A stretch of 64,000 bases of DNA from positions 62,001 through 126,000 of the forward strand of contig NZ_QKRA01000005.1 of the NCBI RefSeq assembly GCF_003362755.1, written 5' to 3'. The notes beneath the pieces were generated by a model, which was given only the letters and a program-made list of their open reading frames with translations, was not told where the DNA came from and ran no database searches. This DNA comes from Marinomonas piezotolerans (GTDB lineage Bacteria > Pseudomonadota > Gammaproteobacteria > Pseudomonadales > Marinomonadaceae). The stretch's first letter is position 1. Every line of letters starts with the position of its first letter. Positions 1 to 10,267 of this stretch are shown here, piece by piece. A program made the translations under genes and the position numbers.

Positions 1-219
1 ATTGGGGCAATTTGCCTCTTCGCAGACAGAAGATAATTTGTGTTCACGCAATGTGCTTTTTATACGTGCGATTTCTGGCGATGCAGGCATCCGCACACGC
101 AGCCAATCAGGCTTACGCGGAATTTCTTCCGTTGGTATTACTTTTACAGGAATACGCGCCATTTTATCGGCACCACGTAATTTTTCTCCCTGTACCACTC
201 GCTTTTGCTGAGTTGTCAT
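1..219 (-). CDS. lipA: Lipoyl synthase LipA, N-terminal part (gene cut by window edge)
   Basis: The reverse strand encodes 73 codons that run off the left edge of the window. The start is the ATG at 219-217, seven bases after the lipB stop. The readable part has the LipA N-terminal pattern: a basic leader, a [10 protein letters not shown] segment, and the first two cysteines of the auxiliary 4Fe-4S motif in VCEEANCPN. In the family, LipA is a cytosolic radical SAM enzyme that inserts two sulfurs into protein-bound octanoyl groups. The radical SAM CxxxCxxC motif and the rest lie outside the window. It is last in a lipB-lipA run, so it follows directly on the octanoyl transferase in the pathway. 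Confidence 0.93.
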   Translation of the reverse strand, partial: MTTQQKRVVQGEKLRGADKMARIPVKVIPTEEIPRKPDWLRVRMPASPEIARIKSTLREHKLSSVCEEANCPN

Positions 220-225
220 TCTAAT

Positions 226-864
226 TCACCCTTGTTGGATAGTCGGATGAGCATATCCGAGACGTTCAGCCAGTATATTTGCTAGCTGAATCTTCACCTG
301 CGCCATAGTCGCTTCTGACTTAAGACGCTTCATATCAATCATTTGTAACCCTTGGTACCCACAAGGATTTATTCGTAAAAATGGAGTCAGGTCCATATCC
401 ACGTTAAGTGCTACGCCATGAAATGAACAGCCTCGCCGCACTCTCAACCCCAGTGAGGAAATCTTCATTTCATCAACGTAGACACCAGGTGCATCTGGTT
501 TAGGGTAAGAAGCGATACCATTGCAATGCAGCACATCAACGATGGAGTTTTCAATCAAGGTCACTAGATCTCTAACGCCAATACCCAGACGCTTAAGATC
601 TATCATGATATAAGCGACCAATTGACCTGGTCCATGGTAGGTGACTTGGCCTCCGCGGTCCGCTTGAACAACCGGAATGTCTCCAGCATTTAGCAAGTGC
701 TCCGCTTTGCCTGCTTGCCCCTGAGTAAACACTGATGGGTGTTCAAGTAACCAAATTTGGTCAAGGTCCTCTTTAGAGCGAGTCTGCGTAAAGTCTTTCA
801 TATCTTCCCACGTAGACTCATATGGCACCACACCTAAATCGCGGCAAAGAAGTGTTGTCGGCAT
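226..864 (-). CDS. lipB: Octanoyl-ACP:protein octanoyltransferase LipB
   Basis: A 212-residue protein of normal LipB length. It moves octanoyl groups from acyl carrier protein to lipoyl domains of 2-oxoacid dehydrogenases and the glycine cleavage H protein, giving the substrate of LipA. The signature [11 protein letters not shown] lies at about residues 71-81. The catalytic pair is visible as Lys134 (DEMKISSLG) and Cys168 (INPCGYQG). The gene sits three bases after ybeD and seven before lipA, which implies one transcript. I see nothing unusual in it. Confidence 0.96.
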   Translation of the reverse strand: MPTTLLCRDLGVVPYESTWEDMKDFTQTRSKEDLDQIWLLEHPSVFTQGQAGKAEHLLNAGDIPVVQADRGGQVTYHGPGQLVAYIMIDLKRLGIGVRDLVTLIENSIVDVLHCNGIASYPKPDAPGVYVDEMKISSLGLRVRRGCSFHGVALNVDMDLTPFLRINPCGYQGLQMIDMKRLKSEATMAQVKIQLANILAERLGYAHPTIQQG

Positions 865-867
865 TTA

Positions 868-1173
868 TCAAATAACCATTTTTACAGCAGGAATCGCCAT
901 TAGATCCACATGAAGCTCGGATAATTGGCGCTCACTTTGAGCGTGTATACGGAAACTGTAACTGACAAATCGCCCTTTAGAAGAATGCTTCGCACTAATG
1001 GTGCTCTCGTCAAAGTCTGCCGCGTGCGTTCGCACACAATCCATGATCGATGCCTGTACGTCGTTAGCATCCATTGCCACGACTTTAATCAGGTAATTTG
1101 CACAAGGGAATTCGATCTTAGGTGCTTCTTGAGCACCTTGTGCAATATCACCTGTTTTACTTATTAAAGCCAT
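868..1173 (-). CDS. ybeD: DUF493 (YbeD) family small protein
   Basis: A 101-residue protein matching the YbeD/DUF493 family in size and in place, between dacA and lipB as in E. coli and Pseudomonas. The core IEFPCANYLIKVV at the start and the ending LMAIPAVKMVI fit the ACT-like alpha/beta fold of the family. The first about 20 residues are an extension relative to the core. Its role is not established. The constant link to dacA and lipB suggests a regulatory task in lipoate or envelope metabolism, but that is inference. Confidence 0.88.
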   Translation of the reverse strand: MALISKTGDIAQGAQEAPKIEFPCANYLIKVVAMDANDVQASIMDCVRTHAADFDESTISAKHSSKGRFVSYSFRIHAQSERQLSELHVDLMAIPAVKMVI

Positions 1174-1193
1174 ACTCGCTATTTCACCATCGG

Positions 1194-2342
1194 TTAGAAC
1201 AAGTTCATAAAGAACAATTTCACTTTATCAAATAGGCGCTTAAAGAAACCACCTTCTTCCACAGCCTCCAACGCAACGACATTGCGCTCAAGTAACACAT
1301 TGTCAGAAGAACCCACAATCACCTTTCCAAGCACATCTCCTGCTTGAATTGGCGCTTCAATTTCGGGGTTAAGCTCTAAAGCTGCTGGGATTGAGTCTGC
1401 ATTTTGACGTGGCATCGTCACTAAAACATCATCTGTAAAACCAACTTTCACAGCATCAGTTTCACCACCCCAAACACGAGCATCCGTTAATACTTGACCT
1501 GCACTATACAACTTACGTGTTTCGTAATAGCGAAAACCGTAATTCAATAGCTTTTGCGATTCGGCGGCACGCGCTTCATCTGAATCAGTACCCATCACAA
1601 CAGTAATCAAGCGCGTACCATTGCGGACCGCAGATGCGGCTAAACAGTATCCTGCAGCGTTAGTATGACCTGTTTTAAGCCCATCTACTGTTTTGTCCCG
1701 CCAAAGTAATTTATTACGATTGGGCTGTCGAATATCATTAAAAGTAAAATATTTTTCAGCATACATTTTATAGTTTTCTGGGAAGTGAATGATTGTTGCA
1801 CGAGACAACAATGCCAAATCGTAAGCTGAGGAGTAATGATTTTCTGCGGGGAACCCCGTTGAGTTCACAAAGCGAGAGTTTTGCATACCCAGTAACTGAG
1901 CATGTTGGTTCATCAAGTCTGCGAAGGCTGACTCACCACCTGCAATATGCTCCGCAACCGCCACACTAGCATCATTACCTGATTGAATAATAATACCGCG
2001 CATAAGATCTTCTAGGCGTACCTGAGTCCCTTCACGAATAAACATTCGCGATCCTTCCATACGCCAAGCTTTTTCACTGATGGTAACTTTATCATCCATC
2101 GTGATATTGCCCTTAGCCAACTCATATTCCGCAATATATGCAGTCATGAGCTTTGTTAAGCTCGCAGGAGGAAGCTCTTCATGACTATTGTGCTCTACTA
2201 AAATATCACCAGTATACGCGTCCATGAGTATATAACTCTTGGCAGACAACTGCGGTGGCGCTGGGATTAATGACGGAGCCGCATAAGTAGCGGACGTTAC
2301 TAAGGATATTGCAACAATAAATAAAGATAACAGTCGTTTCAT
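1194..2342 (-). CDS. dacA: D-alanyl-D-alanine carboxypeptidase, PBP5/6 type (DacA)
   Basis: A periplasmic penicillin-binding protein that trims the terminal D-Ala of peptidoglycan pentapeptides. An upstream TTG at 2351 would add three residues, but the ATG at 2342 gives a standard signal peptide ending near ATYAAP. The serine peptidase S11 motifs are complete: SLTK (about residues 61-64), SGN (about 121-123) and KTG (about 223-225) before a HTNAAGYC segment. The C-terminal PBP5 domain is followed by an amphipathic tail (FFKRLFDKVKLFFMNLF) typical of membrane anchoring. It sits between rlpA and ybeD in the elongation cluster. Confidence 0.95.
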   Translation of the reverse strand: MKRLLSLFIVAISLVTSATYAAPSLIPAPPQLSAKSYILMDAYTGDILVEHNSHEELPPASLTKLMTAYIAEYELAKGNITMDDKVTISEKAWRMEGSRMFIREGTQVRLEDLMRGIIIQSGNDASVAVAEHIAGGESAFADLMNQHAQLLGMQNSRFVNSTGFPAENHYSSAYDLALLSRATIIHFPENYKMYAEKYFTFNDIRQPNRNKLLWRDKTVDGLKTGHTNAAGYCLAASAVRNGTRLITVVMGTDSDEARAAESQKLLNYGFRYYETRKLYSAGQVLTDARVWGGETDAVKVGFTDDVLVTMPRQNADSIPAALELNPEIEAPIQAGDVLGKVIVGSSDNVLLERNVVALEAVEEGGFFKRLFDKVKLFFMNLF

Positions 2343-2423
2343 ACTCGTCAACGTTTGGCCTGATACTGGAAGGTTGAATAATACTAGAGCGAGGTTGGAA
2401 TCTCTAGCCTAGTAAAAGTTCCC

Positions 2424-3350
2424 TTAGGGTGTTAACGCTACTTTTACACTTTTCCCAAAGCCAGCAGATGCAAGCTTTTGCTGCCAAGCTTCCAGTTTTG
2501 CATCGCTGTCGTAAGGCCCGACAAAGACTCTAAATAAACCATCATCAAGTTGCTTCACTTGGATGTTAATAGAGGTATCAAACTGCTCAAATAATGCCTG
2601 TTTCAATGAGTCGGCCGAGCTTTCTTTGGAAAAAGCACCCAGCTGTAAATGACTGAACAACAAATCATTTGATAAATCTGGCTTACTCGGCACTGCCGCC
2701 ACTGGCATTGACCTGGATCCTCCATCCGCTGATGTCGTTTCAACCGATGCTGTGTCTCCGGGTTTTGGAGTAATTGCCTCAATACGCACCCTCGCTAATC
2801 CCTTTTTGTGATAACCAAGGCGCGCGGCGGCGGCGTATGAAAGGTCAATCAAACGATCACCATGAAATGGGCCTCGATCGTTCACGCGAACAATGACAGT
2901 ACGGTCATTATCTAGGTTTGTAACTTTTAAGTAAGTCGGTAATGGTAGGGATTTGTGTGCAGCGGAAAACGTGTACATATCGTACGTTTCACCGTTAGAT
3001 GTTTTATGCCCATGAAACTTTTGCCCATACCATGACGCAGTTCCCTCAGCTTTATAGCCTTCTGCTGAATCCATAACGTAGTATTTCTTTCCCCAAACCT
3101 CATATGGGGACTTATTACCACCGCGGCTTTTAGGTTCATACTTGGGCACTAAGTCTGGTAGATGATCAACTTTTATATCTCCCGTTGGAGCATGATCTTG
3201 CAAGATTGTATAACGACCACCCCCTGAAGCCTTCTCGTAGTCTATAGAACTTTCAGATGAACTCGGACCAGAACCATTAATATGCTGAGAACTCATACAT
3301 CCAGATAGACCAATGGCGCACAACAAAAAGACTAACTTAACTTCCTTCAC
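2424..3350 (-). CDS. rlpA: Rare lipoprotein A: septal ring lytic transglycosylase with SPOR domain
   Basis: I place the start at the GTG at 3350. An AGGA lies about nine bases upstream, and this start gives a short lipoprotein signal with lipobox LSGC (Cys18). An ATG at 3371 would only lengthen it. The double-psi beta-barrel domain is clear (GTASWYGQKFHGHKTSNGE and RVNDRGPF), and a C-terminal SPOR domain begins around LFSHLQLGAFSKESS. In Pseudomonas, RlpA cleaves peptidoglycan strands lacking stem peptides; the SPOR domain binds those strands at the septum. The gene overlaps the end of mltB by 14 bases, so the two are probably translated together. Confidence 0.94.
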   Translation of the reverse strand: MKEVKLVFLLCAIGLSGCMSSQHINGSGPSSSESSIDYEKASGGGRYTILQDHAPTGDIKVDHLPDLVPKYEPKSRGGNKSPYEVWGKKYYVMDSAEGYKAEGTASWYGQKFHGHKTSNGETYDMYTFSAAHKSLPLPTYLKVTNLDNDRTVIVRVNDRGPFHGDRLIDLSYAAAARLGYHKKGLARVRIEAITPKPGDTASVETTSADGGSRSMPVAAVPSKPDLSNDLLFSHLQLGAFSKESSADSLKQALFEQFDTSINIQVKQLDDGLFRVFVGPYDSDAKLEAWQQKLASAGFGKSVKVALTP

Positions 3351-4365
3351 TCTGAGCAATCCTATTGGCAAGTTCTAAAACAGACATGGCATAACGGCGG
3401 CTGGGGTTATAGTCCATAATAGTAAAAAAGTTTTCATAGGCTAGCCAGTACGCGGTCGAGCCCTCTTGATCCCGAAGACCGACCAACCCCGCTTTACCAT
3501 GCACATAATCCGTCGTAGCCCATACACCAAGCTTGGACCATTCTCTCAATGTAAACATAGGTGAGCGGCCTTTATTGACCCATTCTTCAACATTATCTAA
3601 ATCATCAACCCGTGCTCGACTAACGGTATAACCGTCACGCTGCCATCCATGGTGCTGTAAATAATTGGCTACACTACCTATGGCATCCGCTTCAGATCCC
3701 CAAAGATCAATATGCTCGTTACCATTAAAATCCTTTGCAAGCTTTAGGTAATTGCTGGGCATAAATTGCACCATACCCAATGCACCGCTGTAAGAGCCTT
3801 TTGTCTCACCGACGGTCCACCCTTCTTGACGAGCTAGTAATAAATACGACTCCAACTCACTGCGGAAATATTTACCGCGTCGAGGATAATCAAACGCCAA
3901 TGTTGTTAATGAGGTAAACACATCTCGATTGCCAGTGACACGCCCATAAGCGGTTTCCACCCCTATAATAGACACGATAATCGGCCAAGGGACGCCAAAC
4001 TCTAATTCAGCTTTATCAAGCCATACTCGATTCCGATTCGCGAATTCAACCCCACTATCAATACGTCCCTGATTCAAAAATCTTGTCCGGTATTCATAAT
4101 AAGGTGTAATCACTTCTGGCTGATTATTGGATTTAGTAATGACCTGTTCTCTCTTCTTAATTTGGGAGAACACATCAACCAACAGTGCGCGATCGTACTG
4201 ATGCTTCGAAGCCATGTAATCAATAAACGTTTGTACTTCTGGTACTTCGATATATGTTTGGTCTTGCCGCTCTGCACTCACCTGCTTCGAAGTATTTGAG
4301 CCGCCAACTGCAGAGCACCCTGATAGAAGTAAAGCAGCAGCTAAAGAGATCATTTTTATAGACAT
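3337..4365 (-). CDS. mltB: Membrane-bound lytic murein transglycosylase B
   Basis: A 342-residue lipoprotein with lipobox LSGC (Cys17). The family cleaves the glycan MurNAc-GlcNAc bond to form 1,6-anhydro ends. The catalytic glutamate is Glu137 in IIGVETAYGRVTG, and the family block SGALGMVQFMPSNY follows. The ATG overlaps the rodA stop codon by one base, which is typical of translational coupling. It lies with the elongation synthases rodA and mrdA, so synthesis and cleavage enzymes share one transcript. No anomaly is seen. Confidence 0.94.
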   Translation of the reverse strand: MSIKMISLAAALLLSGCSAVGGSNTSKQVSAERQDQTYIEVPEVQTFIDYMASKHQYDRALLVDVFSQIKKREQVITKSNNQPEVITPYYEYRTRFLNQGRIDSGVEFANRNRVWLDKAELEFGVPWPIIVSIIGVETAYGRVTGNRDVFTSLTTLAFDYPRRGKYFRSELESYLLLARQEGWTVGETKGSYSGALGMVQFMPSNYLKLAKDFNGNEHIDLWGSEADAIGSVANYLQHHGWQRDGYTVSRARVDDLDNVEEWVNKGRSPMFTLREWSKLGVWATTDYVHGKAGLVGLRDQEGSTAYWLAYENFFTIMDYNPSRRYAMSVLELANRIAQSEGS

Positions 4366-5486
4366 TACAAAGCCCTTTTATGCGTTTGTATCGACATCAA
4401 GATACCAAAGGTCGCCATAATGGTAATAATTGAAGTACCACCATAGCTAACCAAGGGTAACGGTACACCGACCACGGGCAAGATCCCAGATACCATGCCA
4501 ATATTTACAAACATGTACACAAAGAAGGTCAAAGTAATACTACCGGCCAATAATCGCGCATAGTTATCTTCGGCATACGCAGCAATATAGAGCCCACGTG
4601 CGATGACCAACAGATATGCACACATCAACAACACACAACCCAGCATGCCGAATTCTTCAGCTAAAACTGCAATAATGAAATCCGTATGGCTTTCCGGTAA
4701 GAAGTTTAATTGAGCTTGGGTGCCTTCAAGCCACCCCTTACCGTATACCCCACCTGATCCAATTGCGGTTTTCGACTGAATAATATTCCATCCAGATCCT
4801 AAAGGGTCACTCTCTGGGTCCAGAAACGTCAGTACACGCTGCTTCTGATAGTCACGCATGACGTGCCATAAGCTATAAACAGCCACAGGCGCCGCTGCTG
4901 CTGCACCCAGAATATAACGCCAACCTAAACCCGCTAAGAACAGCGCAAAGATACCCGATACACCAACTAATAGTGCAGTACCCAAATCAGGCTGTTTCGC
5001 AACCATCAACGATGGCACTGCTATGATAACTAACACCGTAACAATTTCTTTTAGGCTCGGAGGCAATGGGCGATGCGCGAAGTACCAAGCCACCATCATC
5101 GGCATCACTATTTTCATGATTTCTGAAGGCTGAAATCGCAGCCCCCCCGGCAATGCTAACCACCGCTGAGCGCCCTTTGCACCAACCCCTGCAACCAAAA
5201 CTGCAATCAATAGCGCAACCAAAATAACAAACAAAAGCGGAGACGCTCGACGCATATATTTGGGTGGTAGTTGAGCGAGGGCTAAGCAAGTCGCCATGCC
5301 AACACCCAGCCTCAGCATTTGGCGCTCAACGGTGGCGATATCCTGTCCGGACGCAGAATACAAAACGAATAATCCACCCGACATTAGCAGTAACAAGGCC
5401 AACAGCAGCAGAATATCAACGTGGGCAAGCTGCCATAGTCGAGCATTCGTAAACGCGATCAGCCTTCGATACAGTGAGACATTCAT
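4365..5486 (-). CDS. rodA: Rod-shape peptidoglycan glycosyltransferase RodA (MrdB)
   Basis: A polytopic inner-membrane SEDS protein of about 373 residues that polymerises lipid II for side-wall growth together with PBP2. I choose the ATG at 5486: it follows GAGGAG by eight bases and overlaps the mrdA stop as ATGA. A GTG three codons upstream is possible. SEDS blocks are visible, including LPGGLRFQPSEIMKI, AKQPDLGTALLVG, the LPESHTDFIIAVLAEEFG loop and VVGVPLPLVSYGGTS near the C-terminus. It lies between mrdA and mltB with overlaps on both sides. Confidence 0.95.
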   Translation of the reverse strand: MNVSLYRRLIAFTNARLWQLAHVDILLLLALLLLMSGGLFVLYSASGQDIATVERQMLRLGVGMATCLALAQLPPKYMRRASPLLFVILVALLIAVLVAGVGAKGAQRWLALPGGLRFQPSEIMKIVMPMMVAWYFAHRPLPPSLKEIVTVLVIIAVPSLMVAKQPDLGTALLVGVSGIFALFLAGLGWRYILGAAAAAPVAVYSLWHVMRDYQKQRVLTFLDPESDPLGSGWNIIQSKTAIGSGGVYGKGWLEGTQAQLNFLPESHTDFIIAVLAEEFGMLGCVLLMCAYLLVIARGLYIAAYAEDNYARLLAGSITLTFFVYMFVNIGMVSGILPVVGVPLPLVSYGGTSIITIMATFGILMSIQTHKRAL

Positions 5487-7363
5487 CGACGCCACTCCTC
5501 AAAATAGTCATAGCGATCTGGATAATCATCGTATAGATACGCGTCAAAAAGCGCTTTAGTTAAATCCGCTGGCTTAGAACTGCTACCACCGTTTTCAAAG
5601 ATAGCAAATACGGCTATTTTGGGTGCATCCGCAGGTGCAAAGCCAATAAATAGCGCGTGGTCATGCAAACGCTTATCTAAGCTTTCCGCGTCATATTCCT
5701 GGTCTTCTTGCAAACTAAAAACTTGGCCTGTTCCTGTTTTACCAGCGATTGAGTACTCTGTGCCCTGCAATCGTCGGCCCGTGCCAAGTGAGTCTGTTAT
5801 GACTTTTTTCATTGCATTAACCATGCGCTGCCAATTTCGCTCATCTTTAAGCTTTATCGTATGCTCTGTTATAGACGCCTCATCCTCCAGAAAAGGAGAA
5901 TGCCCACCAACAGACATTGCCATACGTGGATTGTACATATGCCCTCGAGCTGCTAAAGCAGAGGTGGCTGCCGCTATTTGCATAGGAGTCGCTACCATAA
6001 AGCCCTGCCCTATACCCACGTTTACAGAGTCACCAGGATACCAAGGTTCTTTATAGCGAGCTTTTTTCCACTCATTTGATGGTAATAAGCCACGGCTTGC
6101 CCCATGAAGATCGAGAATAAGCTCTTTTCCAAAACCAAACTTTGATAAGAAAGTGTGTATTGGGGTAATCCCCATTTTATGAGCCAATTGGTAATAATAG
6201 GTATCCACTGACTCGATGATGGAGCGTTCTAAATTAATCCAACCATGCCCGCTTCTTTTCCAATCTCGATAGCGACGCCCATTGGGATTGATTTGATAAT
6301 ATCCGCGCGCATAGTAGCTTTCTTGCCAAGAGGAAAAACCATACTCTAGCCCTGCTAACGCCATGAAAGGCTTTATTGTTGAAGCCGGCGGATAACCGCC
6401 ACGCAAGGCACGATTAAACAATGGCAATCGTTTATCATTGCGCAATCGGGCGTAGTTTTTAACCGAGATACCACGTACAAATAAATTTGGATCGAATCCA
6501 GGTTTGGATACCATTGCGAGTATTCCCCCTGTATTCGGGTCGATTGCAATAACAGAGCCTTTATAATTTCCAAGTAAATCAAACGCATACTGTTGCAGAC
6601 GTGCATCCAAATATAGTTGGACATCTTCACCGGGAGTTGGGTTCTGTCGCTCGATTTCAGACATGATACGACCACGGGCATTGACCTCAACCTTGGATAA
6701 ACCAGGCTTACCGAAAAGTGCCTGCTCGTAATACTCTTCTATACCTGTTTTACCAATGAACAACGCGCCTTGATACGCTAGCTTATCAACACGCTCTAAA
6801 TCTTTAGCCGTAATACGTCCAACATATCCCACGGCATGAGCAAAGGCCTCTCCAAAAGGGTAATAACGAGTCAATTGGGCTTCAACTTGAACGCCGTCCA
6901 ATTGATAGAGGTCCACAGACACTTTCGCCCACTCCACATCAGACAACTGAGACTTCAATGTGATAGATTGATAAGGTCGGCGGTATTCTTTAAGCTTTGC
7001 TCGGAAGTTCTCCCACTCTTCCTCTTTAATATCAATAACAGGATCTAGCTTCTTGCGCAGCTCTTCTATACTGCCAGCTCGTTCGGGAATAACCGTTAAG
7101 CTGTGGATCGCTCGGTTGTCGGCCAACACAATGCCATTGCGATCATAAATAAGCCCTCTTGGAGGAGGCTCCGTCACCAACATGACACGGTTTTCATTAG
7201 CTTTTGTCTGATATAGGTCGTATTGCATCACCTGTAAATAGAACAGGCGAGATATCAATATTCCCATCATCAATAGAACCAACAACGCAGCGACGATCAA
7301 TCGACGCTGCGTTAGACGCTGTTCTTGGCGATAGTTACGGAAAACTTGATGATGCTTGCCCAA
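5483..7363 (-). CDS. mrdA: Penicillin-binding protein 2, elongasome transpeptidase
   Basis: A 626-residue class B PBP. The short cytoplasmic tail is followed by one membrane helix at about residues 22-44, a pedestal domain, and the transpeptidase domain. The active-site motifs are complete: Ser328-T-I-Lys331, SVD at 385-387 and KTG at 542-544. In the family it cross-links side-wall peptidoglycan with RodA. The best start is a TTG at 7363, ten bases after the rlmH stop, with only a weak TAGAG upstream. The next in-frame ATG would remove the membrane anchor. The unusual start may limit expression, but that is inference. Confidence 0.95.
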   Translation of the reverse strand: MGKHHQVFRNYRQEQRLTQRRLIVAALLVLLMMGILISRLFYLQVMQYDLYQTKANENRVMLVTEPPPRGLIYDRNGIVLADNRAIHSLTVIPERAGSIEELRKKLDPVIDIKEEEWENFRAKLKEYRRPYQSITLKSQLSDVEWAKVSVDLYQLDGVQVEAQLTRYYPFGEAFAHAVGYVGRITAKDLERVDKLAYQGALFIGKTGIEEYYEQALFGKPGLSKVEVNARGRIMSEIERQNPTPGEDVQLYLDARLQQYAFDLLGNYKGSVIAIDPNTGGILAMVSKPGFDPNLFVRGISVKNYARLRNDKRLPLFNRALRGGYPPASTIKPFMALAGLEYGFSSWQESYYARGYYQINPNGRRYRDWKRSGHGWINLERSIIESVDTYYYQLAHKMGITPIHTFLSKFGFGKELILDLHGASRGLLPSNEWKKARYKEPWYPGDSVNVGIGQGFMVATPMQIAAATSALAARGHMYNPRMAMSVGGHSPFLEDEASITEHTIKLKDERNWQRMVNAMKKVITDSLGTGRRLQGTEYSIAGKTGTGQVFSLQEDQEYDAESLDKRLHDHALFIGFAPADAPKIAVFAIFENGGSSSKPADLTKALFDAYLYDDYPDRYDYFEEWRR

Positions 7364-7372
7364 AATTAAACT

Positions 7373-7840
7373 CTAGCGATGGTAAGGGTGATTGTTCATT
7401 AACGTCCAAGCTCGATAAATCTGCTCGGCTAGTAGAATGCGAACCATTGGGTGAGGTAATGTTAACTTAGATAACGACCACGCTTGATCTGCTCTGGCCG
7501 TACACCTTGGATCTAGACCATCAGGCCCCCCCACTAATAGCGAAACATTATAACCATCCATACGCCATTGCTCGGTTCGCTCGGCCAGCTGCTCCGTCGA
7601 CCAAGTTTTTCCCAATACTTCCAATGCAATGACTTTGTCGCCAGAAGGGATAGCAGCCAACATCGCGTCCCCTTCTTTTTGAATGGCTTTCGCAATATCA
7701 GTATTTTTGCCTCGTGGGGACATAGCCAGCTCAACCAGCTCAAGAGCAAAGTCTTTTGGTAAACGCTTAGCGTACTCTTCATAGCCTTCTGTCACCCATT
7801 TTGGCATTTTCGTGCCAATAGCGATTAAACGCACTCGCAT
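7373..7840 (-). CDS. rlmH: 23S rRNA (pseudouridine1915-N3)-methyltransferase RlmH
   Basis: A 155-residue SPOUT methyltransferase. It opens with [13 protein letters not shown] and ends with a knotted C-terminal block ([21 protein letters not shown]) that forms the cofactor site. [11 protein letters not shown] matches the conserved glycine-rich loop. The family methylates pseudouridine 1915 of helix 69 on assembled 70S ribosomes. The gene lies between rsfS and mrdA, as in E. coli, with short gaps and no terminator visible. Confidence 0.95.
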   Translation of the reverse strand: MRVRLIAIGTKMPKWVTEGYEEYAKRLPKDFALELVELAMSPRGKNTDIAKAIQKEGDAMLAAIPSGDKVIALEVLGKTWSTEQLAERTEQWRMDGYNVSLLVGGPDGLDPRCTARADQAWSLSKLTLPHPMVRILLAEQIYRAWTLMNNHPYHR

Positions 7841-7850
7841 TTGCCGTGCC

Positions 7851-8204
7851 TTAACGTTTCTCTGGTTTGATGTCCCATAACTTTTCTAAGTCATAGAAAG
7901 AACGAGCTTCTTCGGTCATGACATGAACAACCACATCATACAAATCAACTAACACCCAATCACTCCCCATGTCACGCCCTTCACTGCCCATTGGCTGAAG
8001 ACCTTTACTTTTCGAGTGTTCAACAACGTTTTGACCGAGTGAGTGCACGTGACGCTTAGACGTACCTGTACAGATGACCATAAAGTCCATCATGTCAGTT
8101 AATTCGCTTACGTTAAGCACCGTGATGTTATCGCCTTTCACATCCTCTAATGATTCGATTGCCAATTCGAGAATTTGTTCAGCAGATAATTGATCTTGGT
8201 TCAT
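7851..8204 (-). CDS. rsfS: Ribosomal silencing factor RsfS
   Basis: A 117-residue RsfS/Iojap protein. The family binds ribosomal protein L14 on the 50S subunit and blocks joining of the 30S under starvation. Family segments are readable: a leading helix, the [20 protein letters not shown] strand-helix, TGTSKRHV, and [20 protein letters not shown]. It sits between nadD and rlmH, the usual order in gammaproteobacteria, and is probably cotranscribed with both. Confidence 0.95.
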   Translation of the reverse strand: MNQDQLSAEQILELAIESLEDVKGDNITVLNVSELTDMMDFMVICTGTSKRHVHSLGQNVVEHSKSKGLQPMGSEGRDMGSDWVLVDLYDVVVHVMTEEARSFYDLEKLWDIKPEKR

Positions 8205-8218
8205 AGTTTCGGATAACC

Positions 8219-8902
8219 CTATTTATATAAAGAATGCGCTTCTATAAAGCGCTGTATTGTCTCTGGTACAAGATAGGCGATTGATTTGCCTTCTCGACAC
8301 AGTTTTCGAACTTGGCTAGAAGAAATAGCTAATGGTGTAAAACTCTCCATCCAAATTTTTCCAGCGGGCGCGCATTGTAACTCAGCTACGTGCTCCGCTC
8401 GATGTTTTTCATAAAACTCTTCTAAAGATGAAATGAAATCAGGCTCCCAGCCAGGTCGAGAAATAACGAGTATATGAGCAAACTGTAGTAAGTCCTGCCA
8501 GTGAAACCAAGTCGGTAAAGATAGAAAGCTATCCATCCCCACGACCATTATAAGAGGCTCCTCGTCACCAAGCTCTTGTCGTAGCTCTTGCAAAGTATCT
8601 CTAGTGTAACTAGCACCTTCACGTATTATTTCTCGAGGATCTACTTCCAACCTGACATCGGCCTGAATGCCTAGCTCTACCATTTGCAAACGCTGATCAG
8701 CAGTCACTTCAGGCTGATCTTTATGCACAGGCTGAAAACAAGGCAGCATCCGCACCGTTTTAAACTGAAAGTGCTCTAATATATCGACAGCCGATCGCAG
8801 GTGACCGTGATGGATCGGGTTAAATGTCCCGCCCATCACGGCAGTACCACAGCGTCCGCTAGGCATTCGCAGAGGCGACTCAGTTATCACGCGTATGCCC
8901 AT
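8219..8902 (-). CDS. nadD: Nicotinate-nucleotide adenylyltransferase NadD
   Basis: This enzyme adenylates nicotinate mononucleotide in NAD synthesis. The nucleotidyltransferase signature [13 protein letters not shown] stands near the N-terminus, and [15 protein letters not shown], the family's second motif, near the C-terminus. The start is uncertain. A TTG at 8914, the ATG at 8902 and a GTG at 8890 (eight bases after a GGGGATGG stretch) all overlap the end of proA, while an ATG at 8866 would remove the overlap. I report the ATG at 8902. The enzyme core is the same with any choice. Confidence 0.93.
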   Translation of the reverse strand: MGIRVITESPLRMPSGRCGTAVMGGTFNPIHHGHLRSAVDILEHFQFKTVRMLPCFQPVHKDQPEVTADQRLQMVELGIQADVRLEVDPREIIREGASYTRDTLQELRQELGDEEPLIMVVGMDSFLSLPTWFHWQDLLQFAHILVISRPGWEPDFISSLEEFYEKHRAEHVAELQCAPAGKIWMESFTPLAISSSQVRKLCREGKSIAYLVPETIQRFIEAHSLYK

Positions 8903-10136
8903 CCCCAAGCACAATGTATTTTTGGCTAGTCAGTCCCATTAAGCCAACTGGGCCACGAGCATGAATCTTATCTGTAGAAATGCCAATTTCAGCACCCAGT
9001 CCATATTCAAAACCATCAGCAAACGCCGTCGACGCATTTACCATAACAGACGACGAATCAACAGCGGTCATAAAGGTCCGTGTTTTACTATAATCTTGAG
9101 ATACAATGGCATCTGAGTGATGAGAGCCATAATGATTAATATGATCAATCGCCTCCTCCATATCAGATACCAATTTAATAGATAATTTTGGGGCTAAGTA
9201 TTCTGTATGCCAATCTTCTTCAGTCGCTTCGTTTGCGTCAATGATAGATCGCGTAGCTTCACACCCAACTAGCTCAACACCTTTCTGTGTTAGAGCATCC
9301 GCCAAGCGTGGCAAAAATTCGTTGGCAACGGACCTATTGACCAGTAACGTTTCCATCGCATTACACACGCCATAACGTCGGGTTTTCGCATTCATCGCAA
9401 TATTAAACGCTTTATCTAAATCTGCTTGGTCATCCACATAAACGTGGCATATACCATCCAAGTGTTTAATAACAGGCACTCGAGCATCTTTACTAATGCG
9501 TTCAATCAAGCTTTTACCACCACGAGGAACAATTACATCAACAAAGTCTGGCATTGCGATAAGATGCCCTACGGCCTCTCGATCTGTTGTGTTAATAACT
9601 TGAACAGCTTCCTGAGGTAACGCCGCAGCCTCCAAACCGACTTGAACCGCTTGCGCAATCGCTTGGTTTGAGTAATATGCTTCGCTACCGCCACGTAATA
9701 TTGTGGCATTGCCCGACTTCAAACAAAGGCTTGCGGCATCAATTGTTACGTTTGGACGCGACTCGTAAATAATCCCAATAACTCCAAGCGGAACTCGCAT
9801 TTTACCCAAGTGGATGCCCGACGGACGGTAAACCATATCCGTGACTTCACCAATTGGGTCTGGCAAAGACGCCACTTGTTTAAGGCCTTCTATCATGCCA
9901 TCAATTCGAGCATCGGTAAGTGCCAAGCGGTCTAACATTGCTGGATCAAGGCCTTTGTTCTGGCCGTTCTCTAGATCCTTAGCATTCTCCTGCTTAAGTC
10001 GAGGTCGTGCTTGCTCCAATGCTTCTGCCATCGCGTATAGCGCATTGTTTTTCTTTTCAGTAGACGCAAGCGCCAAATGGCGCGACGCTGCGCGTGCCTT
10101 TTGACCGACTTCTTTCATGTAGGATTCTAAGGACAT
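8880..10136 (-). CDS. proA: Gamma-glutamyl phosphate reductase ProA
   Basis: A 418-residue aldehyde-dehydrogenase-fold enzyme of proline synthesis. It reduces gamma-glutamyl phosphate to the semialdehyde with NADPH. The nucleophile is Cys258 in [13 protein letters not shown]. Other family blocks are [25 protein letters not shown] and [19 protein letters not shown]. It is the first gene of the minus-strand cluster ending in lipA. Its 131-base upstream gap separates it from the divergent trmO gene. ProB is not in the window. Confidence 0.96.
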   Translation of the reverse strand: MSLESYMKEVGQKARAASRHLALASTEKKNNALYAMAEALEQARPRLKQENAKDLENGQNKGLDPAMLDRLALTDARIDGMIEGLKQVASLPDPIGEVTDMVYRPSGIHLGKMRVPLGVIGIIYESRPNVTIDAASLCLKSGNATILRGGSEAYYSNQAIAQAVQVGLEAAALPQEAVQVINTTDREAVGHLIAMPDFVDVIVPRGGKSLIERISKDARVPVIKHLDGICHVYVDDQADLDKAFNIAMNAKTRRYGVCNAMETLLVNRSVANEFLPRLADALTQKGVELVGCEATRSIIDANEATEEDWHTEYLAPKLSIKLVSDMEEAIDHINHYGSHHSDAIVSQDYSKTRTFMTAVDSSSVMVNASTAFADGFEYGLGAEIGISTDKIHARGPVGLMGLTSQKYIVLGDGHTRDN

Positions 10137-10267
10137 TGTTTACTCTCTTCTTTTACCCAGCGATTTGTTTCCCTTATTGGGACGCTAAAAATACAGATAA
10201 GCGTTATACTAACACATCTTACTCAATCCCATTCTCAATTATTTTTTGTAATTAATCTTATTCAGCC